From the NCBI GenBank assembly GCA_934647305.1, contig CAKUFI010000016.1, positions 1-43,304 on the forward strand: DNA of 43,304 nucleotides, in the 5' to 3' direction. This DNA is from an uncultured Clostridia bacterium. Its GTDB lineage: Bacteria > Bacillota > Clostridia > Christensenellales > Aristaeellaceae. This document shows positions 8,320-16,142 of the stretch, in pieces (position 1 is the stretch's first letter; the number at the start of each line of letters is the position of its first letter). Both the position numbers and the translations under genes were made by a program. A model generated the notes under the pieces. That model had not been told where the DNA came from. It saw nothing but the letters and a program-made list of their open reading frames with translations, and made no database searches.

Positions 8320-9672
8320 TTACGACCACAGGCGGTCATTGCAGATGTCGTTATCCCAGTTGTCGGTGGGCTCCCACACGCCGGGGATGTTCTTGCAGAC
8401 CAGCTTCTCGATCAGCTCCTCGTTCAGCGACTCGATGCCCAGGCCGGGCGCGTCGGGGACGGTGATGAAGCCGTGGTCGATCAGGGGCCTGGGCAGGCCG
8501 TTGACGACATCCTGCCAGTAGGGCACGTCCACCGAGTGATACTCCATGCACATGAGCTGGGGCAGCGCCGCGCCCACGTGTACGGCGGCCATCGCGCCGA
8601 TCGGGCTTTCGGCCATGTGCAGCGCCACGGCTACGCCGTAGTCATACGCCATGTCGCCGATCTTCTTGGTCTCCAGCATGCCGCCGGTGGTCAGCACGTC
8701 CGGGTGAATCAGGGACACGCCGCCCGCCTTCATCAGCGGCTCGAAGTTCTCCTTGAGGTAGATGTCCTCGCCGGTCGCGATCGGCACGGTGGTGCTGTTG
8801 CGCAGGCGGACGTAATGCTCGGTGAAGTGCCAGGGCGCCAGATCCTCGACCCAGGCCAGGTTGTACTTCTCCACCCGGCGCAGGAAGCGGATGCAGTCCT
8901 CCACGCAGATGTGGCCGAAGTGGTCGACGGCCAGCGGCACGTCGTAGCCGATCACGTCGCGGACTTCCCTGACGTAGTTCTCCAGCATGTCCAGACCCTT
9001 TTCGGTCAGGTGAATGCCGGTGAAGGGGTGCGCCACGGTGTTGACCTCGTAGCTCTTCTTGGTCATCTGGGAATAGTCCATGGAGCCGTGGGGCGCGTTG
9101 ACCGAGTGCTTGCCGTAGGTCTTGAGCTCCTCCAGGAAGCCCAGCGGCGCGGTCAGCGTGCCGGGCTCGTCGATCAGCAGGCCGATGCCCAGGTCCATCT
9201 TCAGGAAGGTAAAGCCGGACTCCATGCGCGCCTTGAGCGCCAGGCCCATGTCGTGGCCGGTATGCCTGCCCTCCACGTCGGTGTCGCAGTACACGCGGAT
9301 CTTGTCGCGGAACTTGCCGCCCAGCAGCTGATAGCAGGGCACGCCGTACGCCTTGCCCGCCAGGTCCATCAGCGCCACCTCGATGCCGGACACGCCGCCG
9401 CCCTGACGGGAGTGGCCGCCGAACTGCTTGATGCGGCGGAAAATCTTGTCCACATTGCAGGGGTTCTCGCCCAGTATGCGGCTCTTGCACATCGCGGCGT
9501 AGGTCTTGGTGGCCGCGTCGCGCACCTCGCCGTAGCCGACCAGGCCCTCGACGTTGGTGTAGATCTTGATCAGGGTGCAGCGCTTGGGCATGCCGTCGAT
9601 GTCGCAGAAGCGCATGTCGGTGATGACCAGGTTCTGGCGCTGTTCGGGGGTAAGGGTGGGGATCTTGCTCAT
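8320..9672 (-). CDS. Enolase-superfamily (mandelate racemase subgroup) dehydratase-like protein
   Basis: This 450-residue protein matches the MR/MLE fold. Metal ligands are likely Asp250 (AVDHFG), Glu276 (WVEDLAPW) and Glu302 (ATGEDIY), with a candidate catalytic His352 (ALHMAE). The usual KxK at the end of barrel strand 2 reads Lys158-Met-Asp160, so the second Lys is missing. A long insertion (about residues 162-235) follows it. Established: this subgroup abstracts a proton alpha to a carboxylate, most often dehydrating aldonic or aldaric acids to 2-keto-3-deoxy acids. Inferred: a sugar acid released in this pathway is the substrate. The ATG at 9672 follows AGGAGGAAACATT; the earlier ATG at 9729 lies in the promoter region and was rejected. 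First gene of the operon. Confidence 0.85.
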   Translation of the reverse strand: MSKIPTLTPEQRQNLVITDMRFCDIDGMPKRCTLIKIYTNVEGLVGYGEVRDAATKTYAAMCKSRILGENPCNVDKIFRRIKQFGGHSRQGGGVSGIEVALMDLAGKAYGVPCYQLLGGKFRDKIRVYCDTDVEGRHTGHDMGLALKARMESGFTFLKMDLGIGLLIDEPGTLTAPLGFLEELKTYGKHSVNAPHGSMDYSQMTKKSYEVNTVAHPFTGIHLTEKGLDMLENYVREVRDVIGYDVPLAVDHFGHICVEDCIRFLRRVEKYNLAWVEDLAPWHFTEHYVRLRNSTTVPIATGEDIYLKENFEPLMKAGGVSLIHPDVLTTGGMLETKKIGDMAYDYGVAVALHMAESPIGAMAAVHVGAALPQLMCMEYHSVDVPYWQDVVNGLPRPLIDHGFITVPDAPGLGIESLNEELIEKLVCKNIPGVWEPTDNWDNDICNDRLWS

Positions 9673-9717
9673 AATGTTTCCTCCTGACCTATTGACGTAT
9701 TTGCCGTTGATGGCTAT

Positions 9718-9747
9718 ACTATAAATCAAAAAGGCTCGCGCTGTCCA
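9718..9747 (-). promoter_or_regulatory. Promoter of the dehydratase-GH10 operon
   Basis: On the minus strand TGGACA (9742-9747) is followed after 18 bp by TATAGT (9718-9723), a good fit to a housekeeping promoter. It lies 46 bp upstream of the dehydratase ATG and directly next to the tandem repeats at 9751-9790. Confidence 0.65.
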
Positions 9748-9750
9748 TAA

Positions 9751-9790
9751 CTATGTTTTCGAAAATGCAAACTATATTTCGATTTGCAAA
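9751..9790 (-). promoter_or_regulatory. Tandem direct-repeat operator, probable AraC-type activator site
   Basis: On the minus strand two adjacent copies share TTTGCA, then TCGAAA two bases on (TTTGCAAATCGAAA, then TTTGCATTTTCGAAA with one extra base), then TAG after a short gap. They occupy 9772-9790 and 9751-9771. Spacing of about two helical turns, direct orientation and a position abutting the -35 box are what is known for activating AraC-family sites. The adjacent divergent AraC gene is the obvious candidate to bind here. Confidence 0.6.
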
Positions 9791-9835
9791 ATTCCCCGGC
9801 GAGGCGGCCGGAGCGATCGAAGGGGGGAAAAGCCC

Positions 9836-10723
9836 ATGCATACCAGTGACTTTCGCTACCACAGCGACCTGAGCGGCGGGTTCGACGTGCACCTGTACCA
9901 GCGCCTGGTCAGTCCGTTTACCCGCGCGCCGCAGTTTCACTGTCATCCGGAGTTCGAAATCGCGCTGTTTCGCGCCGGAACAGGCATCTATCACGTGGGC
10001 AGCCAGCGCTACCCGATCGAGTCGGGCGACATCTTCCTCTTCGCCAGCAATGAGCTGCACTACATTACCCGCATCGACGCGCAGGAGAAGATGCTGATCC
10101 TCAACTTCCACTTTACGCGCAACTTCGTCTGCGCGCCCGCGCCCGATTCCTTCGACCGGCAGTACCTGAGCCTGTTTCTGAACCGCAATTCGCGCTTTCA
10201 GAACCGCATACTGGCGAAAGAGCCTATCGCCGGGCGGATCGCCGAGACGCTGCTGGGCTTCGAGGAGCTGTTCGCCGAAAGGGGCGCGTCGGCGCTTCCC
10301 ATGGTCAAGGCGAAGCTGCTGCTGCTGCTGGCCGAGCTGAGCCAGGAGCCAGACTTCGCCCCGAACGAGGAGGCCACTGCCGCCGCCCAGAGCATGGACA
10401 AGATCGAGCACGCCGCCCGCTACATTCAGGATCACCTGACCCAGCCGCTTACTCTCGATGAAATCGCGCAGATGGCCGGCATGAGCCGCGCGTACTTCTC
10501 CACCCTTTTCAAGCGCACCTACGGCATTACGCTGTGGGAGTATATCGTGGCCAAGCGCGTGCAATACGCCATTACCCTTCTGGGCAACCGCGAGATGACC
10601 ATACTCGACGTGGCGCTGCAGTCCGGCTTCAACAATACCGCCAACTTCAATCGCGCCTTCCGCAAGCTCACCGGACGCACGCCCACCGCCTATCAAAAGG
10701 AAACCCTGCGCGTGCCGGATTAA
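9836..10723 (+). CDS. AraC-family transcriptional regulator with cupin sensor domain
   Basis: The 295-residue protein has an N-terminal cupin-like sensor (HCHPEFEIALFRAGTG, then YPIESGDIFLFASNELHYI, about residues 40-90). A C-terminal pair of helix-turn-helix motifs follows (about 195-290: LTLDEIAQMAGMSRAYFSTLFKRTYG, split over the two helices, then ILDVALQSGFNNTANFNRAFRKLTG). The ATG at 9836 follows a G-rich ribosome-binding site. It is divergent from the dehydratase-GH10 operon, with 163 bp between the starts. Inferred: it senses a sugar or sugar-acid intermediate and activates that operon through the tandem repeats at 9751-9790. Its 3' end runs into the repeat region. Confidence 0.93.
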   Translation: MHTSDFRYHSDLSGGFDVHLYQRLVSPFTRAPQFHCHPEFEIALFRAGTGIYHVGSQRYPIESGDIFLFASNELHYITRIDAQEKMLILNFHFTRNFVCAPAPDSFDRQYLSLFLNRNSRFQNRILAKEPIAGRIAETLLGFEELFAERGASALPMVKAKLLLLLAELSQEPDFAPNEEATAAAQSMDKIEHAARYIQDHLTQPLTLDEIAQMAGMSRAYFSTLFKRTYGITLWEYIVAKRVQYAITLLGNREMTILDVALQSGFNNTANFNRAFRKLTGRTPTAYQKETLRVPD

Positions 10724-10732
10724 AACCACATG

Positions 10733-10929
10733 TGGACGGGGAAGCAAGCTCCCCCGCCACTGCCACCCTCTCCGGATTTTATTTGAAACCTAAAGGTTTC
10801 CGGTCATAAAATCCGCAAGGAACTGTTTTATTGCTTTGGGAATTAAAATTCCGTCGCAAAAAACAGCCCGCGCCCGCCGCGCAGGTCGCCGGGCACGATT
10901 GAAATTCGAAAGGGCTGCGGCCCTCTCGA
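10733..10929 (-). repeat. Mosaic hairpin repeat, inverted copy with F, E, D and H modules
   Basis: Reading the minus strand from 10929, this copy has four hairpins. H pairs 10906-10915 with 10920-10929. D pairs CTGTTTTATTGC (10823-10834) with GCAAAAAACAG (10856-10866), enclosing GGAATTAAAATTCC. E pairs CGGATTTTAT (10773-10782) with 10806-10815, enclosing GAAACC-TAAA-GGTTTC. F is GGGGAAGC-type at 10738-10755. Order and linkers match 23284-23477, while stem sequences differ and stay paired. Together with 11015-11092 it fills the 341-bp gap between the convergent AraC and ABC genes and may act as a two-way transcription barrier. Confidence 0.8.
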
Positions 10930-11014
10930 GCTCTCCCAGGGGGGGCTGTAGCTCCGAGCCCTGCCTGCCCCGTAACTCTTGAGGGAATAACGGCCAGCTT
11001 TTCCGCCCAACGAA

Positions 11015-11092
11015 GAATCCGGGAACTCTAATTTATGGTTCCCGGATTCGTGTTCTATCCGGCGTCAGCAGGTGGCAGTCGGCCCTGCCGAC
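11015..11092 (+). repeat. Mosaic hairpin repeat, A and B modules overlapping the ABC gene end
   Basis: The A hairpin pairs GAATCCGGGAAC (11015-11026) with GTTCCCGGATTC (11038-11049) around the constant loop TCTAATTTATG. The linker GTGTTCTATCCGGCG and the core CAGCAGGTGG follow. The B hairpin then pairs GTCGG (11078-11082) with CCGAC (11088-11092). The core differs from consensus by one base (GGCGTCAGC for GGCGGCAGC), and that change creates the TGA stop of the ABC gene on the other strand (11065-11067). The last nine or so residues of that protein are therefore repeat-encoded. Confidence 0.85.
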
Positions 11093-12873
11093 CCGGCTTG
11101 TTCGAACTGCGCGGTGTACAGCTGGCGATAGAAGCCGTCCTTCGCCATGAGCTGGTCATGTGTGCCGGTTTCCACGATGTCGCCGTCGCGCACGACCAGT
11201 ATGTTGTCGGCGTTCTGGATGGTGGAGAGCCGGTGCGCGATGATGAAGCAGGTCTTGTCCTTCATCAGCTCGAGCATGGCGGCCTGTATGCGGCGCTCGG
11301 TCTGGGTATCGACGTTGGAGGTCGCCTCGTCCAGGATCAGCATGTGCGCCTTGAGCAGCATGGCGCGGGCGATGGTGATGAGCTGCTTCTGTCCCTTGGA
11401 GATGTTGCCGCCGTTTTCGGAGATCACGGTGTCGTAGCCCTGGGGCAGCTGCTCGATAAAGTGATCGATGTGCGCCATTTTGGCGGCGTGCCTGACCTGT
11501 TCAAGGGTGGCCCCGCCGCTGCCGTAGGCGATGTTTTCGTAGACGGTGCCTCGGAACAGCCAGGTTTCCTGCAGCACCATCGCGTAGGCGGCGCGCAGGT
11601 CGGCCCGCTTGATCTGCTGAATTTCATGGTCGTCGACGTAGATCGCGCCCCCCTGCTTGTCGTAGAAGCGCATCAGCAGGTTGATGATCGTGGTCTTGCC
11701 CGCGCCGGTGGGGCCGACGATGGCCGTGACCGAGCCGGGCGGGGCGCTGAGCGACAGGTCGTGCAGTATGATCTGGCCGGGCTCATAGCCGAAGGCAACG
11801 TGCTCCATGCGCACGTCGCCCTTCGCCTCGGGCAGGGATACGCTGTCCGGCGCGTCCTCAGGCTCGCTGGGCTCGTCGATCAGGCGGAACACGCGCTCGC
11901 CCGCCGCCAGTGCCGACTGAAGCTCGGCGATGATGTTGGCCACCTCGTTGATGGGGCCTGAGAACTTGCGCGAGTACAGCACAAAGGAGGAAATCTGCCC
12001 CAGCGACATCCGCCCGAACAGGAACAGCATCGCGCCGAACATGCTCACGAAGGACAGCGACAGGTTGTTGATGAAGTTGACCGACGGGCCGGTGATGCTG
12101 CCATAGTACTCGGCGCGGTAATAGGCCTGGACGGCGTCCTCGTTATGCTGATCGAAGCGGTCGATCATGGTTTCCTCGCAATGATAGGCCTTGGCGGTGC
12201 GCAGGCCGGAGACCATTTCCTCTACATAGCCGTTGAGCATGCCCAGCTTGCGGGAGCGCTCGTGGAACAGCGGCCGGGTGCGTTTGGTGATGTAGCGGGT
12301 GATGACCATGCTCAGCGGCACGGTGACCACGAACACCAGCAGCAGGATGGGCGAAATCGACAGCATCATCAGCAGCGAGCCCACGACGGTGATGACGCTC
12401 GAGAGCACCTGAATGATGTCGTGGGACAGCGAGGTGTTCACCGTGTCGATGTCGTAGGACAGGCGGGAGAGTATGTCGCCGATGGGATGGGAGTCGGTGT
12501 AGCTGATGGGCAGGCGGGAGACGCTCTCGAAGGCGTCCTGCCGCATGCGGTAGACGATCTTCTGGGACAGGCGGATCATGACCACCGAAATGAGGTAGGA
12601 AAGCAGCGAGGACAGCACGTAGAACGCGATCATCAGCCCGGCGTACAGCCAGACCGAGTGAAAGTTCACGCCGCTTTCGCCGGTGATCGCGTCGATGGCT
12701 GCGCCGGAGAGCTTGGGGCCGATCAGGTCGAACAGGTTGCCGCAGATGGTCAGCGTCAGCGCCAGAACGAACGTCCAGCGGTACTGCCTGACATAGTGCC
12801 AGAGCTTTTTGAACAGGTAGCGCGTGTCGCGCGGCTTCGCGTCCACGGGATTGGCGATGTTGTACTTAGGCAC
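11065..12873 (-). CDS. ABC exporter half-transporter, subunit with consensus Walker B (TM288-like)
   Basis: This 602-residue half-transporter has a six-helix membrane domain (about residues 30-320) and a nucleotide-binding domain. Walker A is GPTGAGKTT at 387-395, Walker B LILDEATS with the catalytic Glu, and the H-loop IIAHRLSTI is intact. Its signature reads NISKGQKQ instead of LSGGQ. This pattern matches the known heterodimeric exporters such as TM287/288 and BmrCD, in which the partner carries the normal signature and the inactive site. Translation starts at GTG 12873, eight bases inside the upstream ABC gene and preceded by GGAGGT, so the pair is translationally coupled. The C-terminal tail (AGSAGPTATC) is encoded by an intergenic repeat. 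Inferred: drug or peptide efflux controlled by the MarR protein. Confidence 0.93.
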   Translation of the reverse strand: MPKYNIANPVDAKPRDTRYLFKKLWHYVRQYRWTFVLALTLTICGNLFDLIGPKLSGAAIDAITGESGVNFHSVWLYAGLMIAFYVLSSLLSYLISVVMIRLSQKIVYRMRQDAFESVSRLPISYTDSHPIGDILSRLSYDIDTVNTSLSHDIIQVLSSVITVVGSLLMMLSISPILLLVFVVTVPLSMVITRYITKRTRPLFHERSRKLGMLNGYVEEMVSGLRTAKAYHCEETMIDRFDQHNEDAVQAYYRAEYYGSITGPSVNFINNLSLSFVSMFGAMLFLFGRMSLGQISSFVLYSRKFSGPINEVANIIAELQSALAAGERVFRLIDEPSEPEDAPDSVSLPEAKGDVRMEHVAFGYEPGQIILHDLSLSAPPGSVTAIVGPTGAGKTTIINLLMRFYDKQGGAIYVDDHEIQQIKRADLRAAYAMVLQETWLFRGTVYENIAYGSGGATLEQVRHAAKMAHIDHFIEQLPQGYDTVISENGGNISKGQKQLITIARAMLLKAHMLILDEATSNVDTQTERRIQAAMLELMKDKTCFIIAHRLSTIQNADNILVVRDGDIVETGTHDQLMAKDGFYRQLYTAQFEQAGSAGPTATC

Positions 12874-14584
12874 TCTTCAGACCTCCCATCTGCGTGCGCG
12901 CGATTTCCTGATACTCTCTGCAGGTGGCCAGCAGCTGCTCGTGGGTGCCCTGGCCGATGACCTTTCCCTCGTCCAGCACGAGGATCTGCGTGCAGTGGGC
13001 GATCGAGCTGACGCGGGAGGCGACCAGTATGCTGGTGGTGTCTGAATACCCCCTGCTCAGCGCGCGCCGCAGGTCCGCGTCGGTACGGTAGTCCAGCGCG
13101 CTCGAGGAGTCGTCCAGCACCAGCACGTCGGGCTTGCCGGCCAGCGCGCGGGCGATGAGCAGGCGCTGCCGCTGCCCGCCGGAGAGGTTGGTGCCCTGGG
13201 TGTTCAGGTGCTCGTCCAGGCCGTCCGGCAGCTCCGAGATGTAGCCCGCGGCCTGCGCGTCCCGGACGGCGCGGTTCACGTCCTCGTCGGACAGCTTGCG
13301 GCCCAGCAGGATGTTCTCGCGCACGGTGTCGGAGAACACGTTGTCGTTTTGGAAGGCCACGCCGAACATCGTGTGCAGCACCTCCGGCTCGATGGTGCGC
13401 ACGTCGCGCCCGTCGATCAGTATCTGGCCCTCGTCCACGTCGTAAAAGCGCATCAGCAGCTTGATGATCGTGGTCTTGCCCGAGCCGGTCGCGCCGATCA
13501 GGCCCAGCGACTCGCCCCGCCGGAGCGCGAAGGAGATGTGCTCGATCGTGGGGCGGCGCTTGTTGTAGGAGAAGGACACGTCGCGGAACTCGATGTGATA
13601 CTCGCTCTTTTCGGGGACGGGCAGGGCCTGCACGGTCAGGTCCTCGGGCAGGTCGAGGATTTCGCTGACGCGGTTGGCCGAGGCCGCCGAGCGGGTCAGC
13701 ACCACGAACAGGCGGGTCACGCCCATCATGGCGTTGGCGATGATCGTGAAATAGGACAGGAAGGCCACGATGCTGCCCGGCTCGGCCGCGCCTGAATGCA
13801 CGCGCGACGCGCCCACGCAGATGACCGCCGCCTGGCCGATGTACAGAAGCGTGTTCATGATCGGCCGGCCCATGCCCATGACCACGTTGGCGTGCACCTC
13901 GCGGGAGGACACCTCGCGGTTCTGCTGGGCGAAGCGGCCGATTTCGTAGTCGTTCATCGACAGCGCCTTGATCACGCGCGCGCCGGTGATGTTCTCGCGG
14001 ATGACGCGCACCAGTCCGTCGATGGCGTTTTGCAGCTCGCGGAAGATGCGGGCGCCCTTTTTGGACACCATCGTCACCAGGATGCCGATCAGCGGCACGG
14101 TGGCCACCAGCACCAGCGTCATGGGCACGTCCAGCGTGAGCGTCATCAGGATGCCGCCGATGACCAGTATCGGCGCGCGCACGCCCATGCGCTGCACCAC
14201 GCCCACCATGTGGTGCAGGTTATACGTGTCGGTGCTCAGGCGGGAGACCAGCGAGGGCACGCCGATCGCGTCGATCTGCGCGTCGGAGAGATAGGTGATT
14301 TTTTCGTAGAGCGCGTGGCGTATGGCGCGGGTGGAGTCGCGGGCGACGGCCGCCGCGTTCCGGTTGGCCACCACGTTGCCCGCAATGCACACCACGCTCG
14401 CCGCCAGCATCGCGCCGCCCCAGGCGAGGATCAGGTTCACCCGCTTCAGCGGAATCACGTCGTCGATCAGATAAGAGAGAATCCAGGGCAGAAACAGCTC
14501 GCTGATCGTGCCCAGGAACTTGATGAAAAGGCCCCAGGCAATCCGTCGGTACATGGGGCGTATGAATTCCATTATGCGTTTCAT
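12866..14584 (-). CDS. ABC exporter half-transporter, subunit with degenerate catalytic site (TM287-like)
   Basis: The 572-residue partner has a six-helix membrane domain and a nucleotide-binding domain with GATGSGKTT as Walker A and a consensus signature NLSGGQRQ. The Walker B reads LVLDDSSS, with Asp in place of the catalytic Glu, and the H-loop His is Ser (LVASRVSSI). Both changes mark the non-hydrolysing site of an asymmetric heterodimer. Its ATG (14584) overlaps the MarR stop codon by four bases (ATGA), and its own end overlaps the start of the second subunit. This fixes the gene order regulator, degenerate subunit, competent subunit, as known for many Firmicute multidrug exporters. The substrate is not evident. 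Confidence 0.93.
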   Translation of the reverse strand: MKRIMEFIRPMYRRIAWGLFIKFLGTISELFLPWILSYLIDDVIPLKRVNLILAWGGAMLAASVVCIAGNVVANRNAAAVARDSTRAIRHALYEKITYLSDAQIDAIGVPSLVSRLSTDTYNLHHMVGVVQRMGVRAPILVIGGILMTLTLDVPMTLVLVATVPLIGILVTMVSKKGARIFRELQNAIDGLVRVIRENITGARVIKALSMNDYEIGRFAQQNREVSSREVHANVVMGMGRPIMNTLLYIGQAAVICVGASRVHSGAAEPGSIVAFLSYFTIIANAMMGVTRLFVVLTRSAASANRVSEILDLPEDLTVQALPVPEKSEYHIEFRDVSFSYNKRRPTIEHISFALRRGESLGLIGATGSGKTTIIKLLMRFYDVDEGQILIDGRDVRTIEPEVLHTMFGVAFQNDNVFSDTVRENILLGRKLSDEDVNRAVRDAQAAGYISELPDGLDEHLNTQGTNLSGGQRQRLLIARALAGKPDVLVLDDSSSALDYRTDADLRRALSRGYSDTTSILVASRVSSIAHCTQILVLDEGKVIGQGTHEQLLATCREYQEIARTQMGGLKSA

Positions 14585-15048
14585 TTCGACTGCTCCTCTT
14601 GCTCCTCCAGCGCCGCCAGATGCGCCTGCGCGTTTTCCACCAGGAGCTCGAGCAGGCTGCTCAGCGTCTGCTTTTCCTCCTCGGTAAAGCCCTGCATGAC
14701 CGCGTTGCGCCAGTCGCGCTTGAGCGCGCGCATGGCCTCCAGCGCGGGCAGACCCTCTTCAGTCACCTGAAGCCGCCGGATGCGCCGGTCCTTTTCGTCG
14801 GTCGTCACCTGGACGAACCCCTTGTCCACCAGCTTCTGCACCGCGCGCGTGGCGGTTCCGTTGTCGAAGTATCCCAGGTGCGCCAGCTCCTGCAGGCTGA
14901 TGCCCGGGTTGCGCGCGATCCGGTCCAGAAAGAACTGCTGCCCGCTGCCCATGTCGTAGGCCTTCAGGCGTTCATTCAGATAGGACTGGGTCATGCGGTA
15001 AAAGGCGGAGGTGTTTTTAATCAGGTGGAGTCGTACCGGTTCGTTCAT
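14581..15048 (-). CDS. MarR-family transcriptional regulator
   Basis: This 155-residue protein has the MarR winged-helix layout: dimerisation helix at the N-terminus, SLQELAHLGYFDNGTATRAVQKLVDKGF as the DNA-binding helices (read in two parts), and the wing with DEKDRRIRRLQVTEEG. The ATG at 15048 follows GGAGGACATTGC; the frame stays open far upstream, but that part crosses the operators and has no ribosome-binding site. It is the first gene of the ABC exporter operon, and two matching palindromes overlap its promoter, so autorepression relieved by a transported compound is the natural reading. The FDNGT segment, where many members have a Lys or Arg-rich patch, is a variant seen in some Firmicute members. 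Confidence 0.92.
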   Translation of the reverse strand: MNEPVRLHLIKNTSAFYRMTQSYLNERLKAYDMGSGQQFFLDRIARNPGISLQELAHLGYFDNGTATRAVQKLVDKGFVQVTTDEKDRRIRRLQVTEEGLPALEAMRALKRDWRNAVMQGFTEEEKQTLSSLLELLVENAQAHLAALEEQEEQSK

Positions 15049-15085
15049 GCAATGTCCTCCTCTGGCGGAATGTATGGGCAAATTA

Positions 15086-15133
15086 CTTGCGCATGCAAGG
15101 ATCAGTATACCACAAATTACTTGCACACGCAAG
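15086..15133 (-). promoter_or_regulatory. MarR promoter with two palindromic operators
   Basis: Two copies of CTTGC-N4-GCAAG lie at 15086-15099 and 15120-15133, each preceded by AAATTA, with centres 34 bp apart. Between and over them, on the minus strand, are TTGCGT (15127-15132), a 17-bp spacer and TATACT (15104-15109). One operator covers the -35 box and the other the expected transcript start. Bound protein would block RNA polymerase, so autorepression of the marR-ABC operon is likely. The divergent EamA gene starts 137 bp away and could be co-regulated. Confidence 0.75.
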
Positions 15134-15269
15134 CATTTATTTTTGCACCATGCCGCCGTCCGGCAAATTTGGCGGAAAATTGACAGGTGAAACGTAATAT
15201 ATTCGTGCTTTTTCTTAACGATACGAGCGGGTATACTTACAGGCGTATCTTGACGATGAGGTGAAACGT

Positions 15270-16130
15270 ATGCTTTACGCCCTGATTTCCTCCGCGTTTT
15301 ACGCCGTGCAGAACATCGCCTGCAAGGAATACGGCAGAAGGTTTTCCTCCAGGGCGCGCGGCCTGACGCTGATGCTGTTTTTCGCAATGCTGGTGCAGTG
15401 CGCGGCGATGGCGGCGGTGGGCGGCGCCTCAATGATTGCAGCCCTGCCGATGCTGCTGGCGGCGGCGTTCGGCGGGACGTTCGTGCTGACATTCATGTGC
15501 ATGACGAAGGCGATGGCGATCGGGCCGCTGGGCGTGACCGCGCTGATCGGAAACTCCTCGCTGGTGGTTACCTCGTGCGTGGGCATGGCGTTTTGGGGCG
15601 AGCAGATGACCTGGTGCAAGGGAATCGGCACGCTGCTGATTCTGTTCATGCTGGCGCTCAGCGCGATGAGCAGCAAGGGCGGGCAGAAGGGCGGCGCGAA
15701 GTGGCTGGCGCTGGCGCTGCTGTTCCTGCTGGGCAATGTGGTCCTGTCGGTGATTCAGCATGAGGTGACGGCGATACCCGGCATCTCGGCGAACGCGTTC
15801 AACTTCTGGAGCTCGGCATTCAGCGCGCTGTTCTGCCTGCTGGGGCTGTGCGCGCTGCGGCTGACGGGCGATTTTTCCGAGTGGACGAGTCGGCTGGGCG
15901 AGCTGCTGGGCTGCGCGGCGGGCGTGGGCCTGGGCACGGCGGGAGGCAACGCCCTGGCGATCGTGGTGCTCGAGCACCTGCCGGCGGTGGTGGCCTTCCC
16001 CGTGAGGCAGGGCGTGCTGGTGCTGATGATGTGGGCCGCGGGCCGGCTAATCTATCATGACAAGCCGGGCAAAGGGGATGCGCTGATCCTGATTTCGGGC
16101 CTTGCGGGCATCGTGCTGATGAATCTGTAG
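15270..16130 (+). CDS. EamA/DMT-family membrane transporter
   Basis: The 286-residue product is almost entirely hydrophobic, with about ten predicted membrane helices in two similar halves, as known for the drug/metabolite transporter superfamily. The first half has the typical LGVTALIGNSSLVVTSCVG stretch and GEQMTWCKGIGTLLIL. The ATG at 15270 was preferred to an in-frame GTG at 15261 because GATGAGGTG is correctly spaced only from the ATG. A -10-like TATACT lies at 15232-15237. It is followed after 12 nt by the MFS gene, so the two are probably co-transcribed. The substrate cannot be deduced. Confidence 0.82.
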   Translation: MLYALISSAFYAVQNIACKEYGRRFSSRARGLTLMLFFAMLVQCAAMAAVGGASMIAALPMLLAAAFGGTFVLTFMCMTKAMAIGPLGVTALIGNSSLVVTSCVGMAFWGEQMTWCKGIGTLLILFMLALSAMSSKGGQKGGAKWLALALLFLLGNVVLSVIQHEVTAIPGISANAFNFWSSAFSALFCLLGLCALRLTGDFSEWTSRLGELLGCAAGVGLGTAGGNALAIVVLEHLPAVVAFPVRQGVLVLMMWAAGRLIYHDKPGKGDALILISGLAGIVLMNL

Positions 16131-16142
16131 GAGGAAGAGAAG

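Noticed and set aside
11015..11092. Integron attC site
   Set aside because: attC sites also have variable hairpins, but the required GTTRRRY/RYYYAAC core boxes are absent and no integrase was seen.
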